DNA from: an uncultured Collinsella sp.
GTDB taxonomy: Bacteria > Actinomycetota > Coriobacteriia > Coriobacteriales > Coriobacteriaceae
Length of the DNA stretch: 45,953 nt
Reading direction: 5' to 3'
Assembly: GCA_902475375.1 (NCBI GenBank)
Contig: CABRZC010000006.1
Coordinates: forward strand, 1 to 45,953
Shown here in pieces: positions 42,146 through 45,953 of this stretch. Made by a program: the position numbers and the translations under genes. A model generated the notes under the pieces. It was not told the DNA's origin. It saw only the letters and a list, made by a program, of their open reading frames with translations, and made no database searches. Position 1 is the stretch's first letter. Every line of letters begins with the position of its first letter.

Positions 42146-43747
42146 ATGGATCAAAGCAAGCCTTCGTTCTTTATCACGACGCCCATCTACTACGTCAACG
42201 CCGATCCGCACCTGGGCACGGCCTATTCCACCATCATCGCCGACGTTCAGGCTCGCTATCGCCGCTCCGCCGGCTACAACGTCAAGTTCCTGACCGGCAT
42301 GGACGAGCACGGCGAGAAGGTCGCCGAGGCCGCAGCCAAGCATGGCATGACGCCGCAGGAGTGGACCGACAGCCAGGCTCCGCACTTCAAGGAGCTTTGG
42401 AGCAAGCTCGAGATTTCCAACGACGACTTCATCCGCACCACCGAGCCGCGCCAGCATCATGCCGTGCAGTACCTGTGGGAGCGCATGAAGGAGTCCGGTT
42501 ACCTGTATAAGGGCAGCTACGACGGCTGGTATTGCGTGCCTGACGAGACCTACTTCACCGATACGCAGGTCCAGAAGGGCGACGAGGAGTACGGCAGCGT
42601 CGGCCAGCACTTGTGCCCCGACTGTCACCGTCCGCTTGAGCGCGTGCAGGAGGAGTCCTACTTCTTTAAGCTTTCCGCCTTCCAGGACAAGCTGCTCAAG
42701 CTCTATGACGAGCACCCCGACTTTGTCGAGCCGGCGTTCCGTATGAACGAGGTTCGCAGCTTTGTCGAGGGCGGCCTTAACGATCTTTCCGTGAGCCGCA
42801 CGAGCTTTGACTGGGGCATTCAGGTCCCGTTTGACGAGGGTCACGTGACCTACGTGTGGTTCGATGCGCTGCTCAACTATATGACGGCCGTCGGCTACGG
42901 TGTCGACACCGACGAGGCGCGTGCCGAGCTGGCCTATCGCTGGCCCGCGCAGTTCCACATCGTGGGTAAGGACATCATCCGCTTCCACTGCGTCATTTGG
43001 CCCGCTATGCTCATGGCCATCGGCGAGGCCCTGCCCGAGCACGTCTTTGCCCACGGCTTCCTGACCGTGCGCAATGCCGAGACCGGCAAGGCCGAGAAGA
43101 TGTCCAAGAGCCGCGGCAACGCCATCGCTCCGCAGGACGTTATCGACATGCTGGGCGTCGAGGGCTATCGCTATTACTTCATGACCGACGTTGTCCCCGG
43201 CACCGACGGTGCCATCAGCTTCGATCGCATGGAGCAGGTCTACAACGCCGACCTGGCTAACAGCTGGGGCAACCTTATCTCGCGTTCGCTCAATATGAGC
43301 GGCAAGTACTTTGACGGTTGCGCGCCCGCCAAGCCCGCGTCGTTCGATGCGTTCGACAACCCGCTGGCAAAGATTGCCGACGGCCTGGTCGAGCGCTACA
43401 TGGCCAAGATGGACGTGCTCGATTACGGTGGAGCCAAGGACGAAGTCATGGAGCTCATCCACGCCGCCAACCACTACATCGAGGACTCCGAGCCCTGGGC
43501 ACTTGCCAAGGACGAGGCCAAGGCTGACGAGCTGGCATTTGTGATCTACAACCTGCTCGAGGCCATCCGCATTGCCGCTCACCTGCTGATGCCGCTCATG
43601 CCCCAGACCTCTGCCGAGGCCCTGCGCCGCCTGTCCTGCGAGGACGAAGCCGCGAGCGACGACCTCAAGGGCATTTGCGCTTGGGGCCTGCTTGCCGGTG
43701 GTCAGCCTGTCGAGAAGGGCGAGCCGCTGTTCCCGCGTCTGGGCTAA
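42146..43747 (+). CDS. metG: methionyl-tRNA synthetase
   Basis: 533 residues. Class I synthetase: FFITTPIYYVNADPHLGTAYSTIIADV with the HLGT variant of HIGH, LTGMDEHGEKV, a CP domain with CPDCHRPLERV (a half zinc site), VGKDIIRFHCVIWPAMLMA and KMSKSRGN. The length and the absence of a C-terminal EMAP-type tRNA-binding domain fit the short, type-2-like form. CTGGAGG precedes ATG 42146. Also needed for initiator tRNA. Confidence 0.94.
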   Translation: MDQSKPSFFITTPIYYVNADPHLGTAYSTIIADVQARYRRSAGYNVKFLTGMDEHGEKVAEAAAKHGMTPQEWTDSQAPHFKELWSKLEISNDDFIRTTEPRQHHAVQYLWERMKESGYLYKGSYDGWYCVPDETYFTDTQVQKGDEEYGSVGQHLCPDCHRPLERVQEESYFFKLSAFQDKLLKLYDEHPDFVEPAFRMNEVRSFVEGGLNDLSVSRTSFDWGIQVPFDEGHVTYVWFDALLNYMTAVGYGVDTDEARAELAYRWPAQFHIVGKDIIRFHCVIWPAMLMAIGEALPEHVFAHGFLTVRNAETGKAEKMSKSRGNAIAPQDVIDMLGVEGYRYYFMTDVVPGTDGAISFDRMEQVYNADLANSWGNLISRSLNMSGKYFDGCAPAKPASFDAFDNPLAKIADGLVERYMAKMDVLDYGGAKDEVMELIHAANHYIEDSEPWALAKDEAKADELAFVIYNLLEAIRIAAHLLMPLMPQTSAEALRRLSCEDEAASDDLKGICAWGLLAGGQPVEKGEPLFPRLG

Positions 43748-43786
43748 GACGCCGCGCGCCATATCGGCAATTTGCTGTTTAGATGT

Positions 43787-43818
43787 AAGGGCATGGCCGC
43801 AACGGTCCATGCCCTTTT
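43787..43818 (+). terminator. terminator of metG
   Basis: AAGGGCATGG (43787-43796) pairs with CCATGCCCTT (43807-43816), followed by TT and a T-rich stretch. Confidence 0.85.
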
Positions 43819-43854
43819 GTTTCAAGACGCCGCCACCATGCTAAGGAGGCAACT

Positions 43855-44715
43855 ATGACAACTTCGCCTTTGGCAAACCCCACGGCAACAAGGGAGCTGC
43901 TGGAGGAGTTTGGCCTTGCGACCAAGCATCGCCTGGGCCAGAACTTCCTGATCGACAACCATGTAATTGAGCGCATTTGCGAGCTTTCCGAGCTTGCGGG
44001 CGATGAGCGCGTGCTCGAGGTCGGTCCGGGCGTTGGTACGCTCACGCTTGCGCTGCTGCAGGAGGCGGCGTGCGTCACGTCGATCGAGGCCGACCCCGAG
44101 CTCGAGCCGGTGCTCGATGCCCATGCTGCCGACTATGCCAATTTCCGCTTTATCATGGGCGACGCGCTCAAGGTGACGCCGGAGCAGATTGAGCAGGTTG
44201 CGGGCGGTGAGCCGACGGTATTTGTCGCGAACCTGCCCTATAACGTGGCGGCGACGATCATCCTGCAGTTCTTCCAGACGATGCCCGCGCTCAAGCGTGC
44301 CGTGGTCATGGTTCAAAAGGAGGTTGCCGATCGCATTGCCGCGGTGCCGGGTAACAAGACCTATGGCGGCTACACGGCAAAGCTCGGCCTGTATGCGCAG
44401 GTTACGGGTCGCTTTGAGGTGCCGCCACGTTGCTTTATGCCGGCACCGCACGTGGACTCGGCCGTCGTGCGTATCGACCGTGTTGACGGCGTGGCGCCCG
44501 AAGGACTCGATCGCGAGTTTGTGGCCCGCGTGATTGATGCTGCATTTGCTCAGCGCCGCAAGACCATCCGCAATTCCATGAGCGCCAACGGTTTTGCCAA
44601 GGACGTGCTCGATGCCGCCTTTGAGACTTGCGGTATCGCACCCACTACGCGCGCCGAGACGCTCGATGTTGCCGACTTTGTCCGTCTGGCCCAGGAGCTC
44701 ATCCATGACGCCTAA
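43855..44715 (+). CDS. rsmA: 16S rRNA dimethyladenosine transferase
   Basis: 286 residues. KHRLGQNFLIDNHVIERI, then SAM-binding VLEVGPGVGTLTLALLQ, GDALKV, catalytic NLPYNVAATIILQF, and the C-terminal QRRKTIRNSM typical of KsgA/RsmA. Dimethylates A1518/A1519 of 16S rRNA; its loss gives kasugamycin resistance in other bacteria. AAGGAGG lies upstream of ATG 43855. Overlaps the next gene by 11 bp. Confidence 0.95.
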   Translation: MTTSPLANPTATRELLEEFGLATKHRLGQNFLIDNHVIERICELSELAGDERVLEVGPGVGTLTLALLQEAACVTSIEADPELEPVLDAHAADYANFRFIMGDALKVTPEQIEQVAGGEPTVFVANLPYNVAATIILQFFQTMPALKRAVVMVQKEVADRIAAVPGNKTYGGYTAKLGLYAQVTGRFEVPPRCFMPAPHVDSAVVRIDRVDGVAPEGLDREFVARVIDAAFAQRRKTIRNSMSANGFAKDVLDAAFETCGIAPTTRAETLDVADFVRLAQELIHDA

Positions 44716-45622
44716 TGCCGAACGCGTGACGTTTACCAAGAAAAAGAAAACGGTTGCGTGTCCGGAGCCGCTGGCGCCGCTTGCCGATACGCATGCGCAC
44801 CTGCTCTCGTTTTGGGGCAAGGAGGTGCCCGAGACGCTCGTGCGCGCCAAAGCCGCGGGCGTCGACCTGTTGGTGACGATGCTCGACCCCATCGCCGACA
44901 AGCGCAGCGTGACGGACTATAGCGACTGGCTCGTGCGCGAAATTCTGCCGATGCGGGATATTCCGCAGATCAAGTATCTCGCTGGCGTTCACCCCTATGG
45001 CGCGCCGGATTATACCGATGACATTCACGCGCAGGTTGTTGCTGCGCTCGATGACCCTTTGTGCGCCGGTATCGGCGAGATTGGTCTGGACTACCACATG
45101 GATTACGACGACGACATCGCGCCGGCGCCCCACAGTGTGCAGATTGATTGCATGGCGCGTCAGCTCGAAGTTGCCGTGCGCCGCAATGTGCCGGTGGAGC
45201 TGCACCTGCGGCACGAGGACTCGGATGGGGAGCGCACCTCGCATATGGATGCGTACAACGTACTGCGCGAGGTGGGTGTGCCTCAGACCGGTTGCGTGCT
45301 GCACTGCTTTGGCGAGGATCGAGCTACGATGGAGCGCTTTGTGGGTTTGGGCTGCTATATCGCCTATGGTGGCGCGGCCACCTTTAAGCGTAACGATGAC
45401 GTGCGCGAGGCATTCGCGGCAACCCCGCTCGATCGCATTTTGTTCGAGACGGATTGCCCGTATATGGCGCCGGAGCCCATTCGTGGTCTTGAATGCGAGC
45501 CCGCAATGATCTCCATTACGGCAAACGCGCTGGTTAACGACCGTGTCGATCACACTGGTGAGGACGCCGAAACAATCGCGCAAGCCGCTTGGGAAAATGC
45601 CTGCAAACTTTTTCAAAAATAG
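44705..45622 (+). CDS. TatD-family metal-dependent hydrolase
   Basis: 305 residues from ATG 44705, coupled to the end of rsmA; the open frame extends earlier inside rsmA but that is not used. Metal motifs DTHAHLLSF (about 27-35), CAGIGEIGLDYHMDYD, VELHLRHEDSDGE, VLHCFGEDRA and ILFETDCPYMAPEPIRG are all present. TatD proteins are 3'-5' DNA exonucleases or general phosphohydrolases. The pairing with rsmA is common in Gram-positive bacteria. The N-terminus has a basic KKKK stretch. Confidence 0.92.
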   Translation: MTPNAERVTFTKKKKTVACPEPLAPLADTHAHLLSFWGKEVPETLVRAKAAGVDLLVTMLDPIADKRSVTDYSDWLVREILPMRDIPQIKYLAGVHPYGAPDYTDDIHAQVVAALDDPLCAGIGEIGLDYHMDYDDDIAPAPHSVQIDCMARQLEVAVRRNVPVELHLRHEDSDGERTSHMDAYNVLREVGVPQTGCVLHCFGEDRATMERFVGLGCYIAYGGAATFKRNDDVREAFAATPLDRILFETDCPYMAPEPIRGLECEPAMISITANALVNDRVDHTGEDAETIAQAAWENACKLFQK

Positions 45623-45625
45623 TTC

Positions 45626-45654
45626 TTGCGTTCACGGTGGCGCTCCGTTATTCT
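45626..45654 (+). promoter_or_regulatory. promoter of tRNA-Leu
   Basis: -35 TTGCGT (45626-45631), 17-base spacer, -10 TATTCT (45649-45654), 11 bp before the tRNA. Confidence 0.7.
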
Positions 45655-45665
45655 AATTCCTGCAC

Positions 45666-45752
45666 GCGGGCGTGGCGGAATTGGCAGACGCGTACGGTTC
45701 AGGTCCGTATGGGGGCAACCCCATGAAGGTTCAAGTCCTTTCGCCCGCACCA
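45666..45752 (+). tRNA. tRNA-Leu (anticodon CAG)
   Basis: An acceptor stem GCGGGCG/CGCCCGC with encoded CCA (45750-45752), anticodon stem TACGG/CCGTA with CAG at 45700-45702, a long variable arm (ATGGGGGCAACCCCAT) as expected for Leu, and T-arm with TTCAAGT. Confidence 0.95.
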
Positions 45753-45763
45753 TTGAATGAAAG

Positions 45764-45788
45764 AGCTCCCAGCAATGGGGGCTTTTTT
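45764..45788 (+). terminator. terminator of tRNA-Leu
   Basis: AGCTCCC (45764-45770) pairs with GGGGGCT (45777-45783), followed by TTTTT. Confidence 0.9.
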
Positions 45789-45864
45789 GTTATGGGCCGT
45801 TTTTGGCAGATTTGACCTATCGATTTCGCGCGGTAGATGCCCCTGCGGTCAAAAAGTGGCAAAT

Positions 45865-45953
45865 ATGAGTACTGGCACGAAAATAGAGACATTTCACGAA
45901 GCCATTATTGCTCATTTTACGCAACAGATGTACGCTAATTTGGCTCAATCATG
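45865..45953 (+). CDS. possible start of a gene cut by the window end
   Basis: An ATG at 45865 opens a frame (MSTGTKIETFHEAIIAHFTQQMYANLAQS) that runs to the window edge. No clear ribosome site is seen. Local composition is AT-richer than the rest. Too short to identify. Confidence 0.25.
   Translation, partial: MSTGTKIETFHEAIIAHFTQQMYANLAQS

Noticed and set aside
41336..43825. 829-codon open frame on the minus strand
   Set aside because: Antisense to rsmI and metG, both certain genes; shadow of codon bias.

Overview
The window is high-GC bacterial chromosome. Weak palindromic terminators, strong purine-rich ribosome sites, GTG/TTG starts and the gene content (a DUF4012 protein, a T-box in front of pheST, a secretin-less Tad locus, SipW-type peptidases) suggest a Coriobacteriia member, most like Collinsella. 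This is inferred from gene content and was not confirmed by any search.

Region 1 (1-7325) is the least ordinary part. Two secreted TasA/camelysin-like proteins are followed by a SipW-type signal peptidase, a membrane-anchored McrB-like AAA+ ATPase, a DUF2357-like protein whose expected nuclease half is replaced by a very long alanine-rich coiled coil, and a second SipW-type peptidase. All are co-directional and mostly overlapping. It looks like an envelope or surface-fibre system that has recruited an McrB/DUF2357 module.

Region 2 (7451-14085) holds an EamA-family transporter, a DUF4012 membrane protein, phosphoglucosamine mutase (glmM) and a convergent M32 carboxypeptidase. A roughly 100-bp nested palindrome separates the last two. 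Region 3 (14190-18330) is a phenylalanine-specific T-box leader, pheS, pheT and a terminator. Region 4 (18329-21144) is a nickel-type ECF transporter (NikMN/CbiM, CbiQ, CbiO) behind a perfect NikR-type operator.

Region 5 (21224-29571) has a phospholipase C-like protein, a PD-(D/E)XK/DUF559-like hypothetical with a 21-bp inverted repeat upstream, pyruvate kinase, a P-type Ca2+-type ATPase with an unusual structured leader that sequesters its ribosome site, a long palindrome, and the ribosome-assembly GTPase RsgA.

Region 6 (29824-39414) is one overlapping Tad/Flp pilus operon: CpaB-like, CpaE-like, CpaF, TadB, TadC, an Flp pilin, three more proteins with the AQxTxE prepilin-like motif, a large Tad-domain protein and a DUF192 protein. 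No prepilin peptidase or secretin is present in the window.

Region 7 (39512-45953) starts with tRNA-Phe, whose 3' end and terminator are duplicated 186 bp downstream. It continues with a GH5-like protein lacking its acid/base glutamate, then rsmI, metG, rsmA and tatD, and finally tRNA-Leu(CAG).
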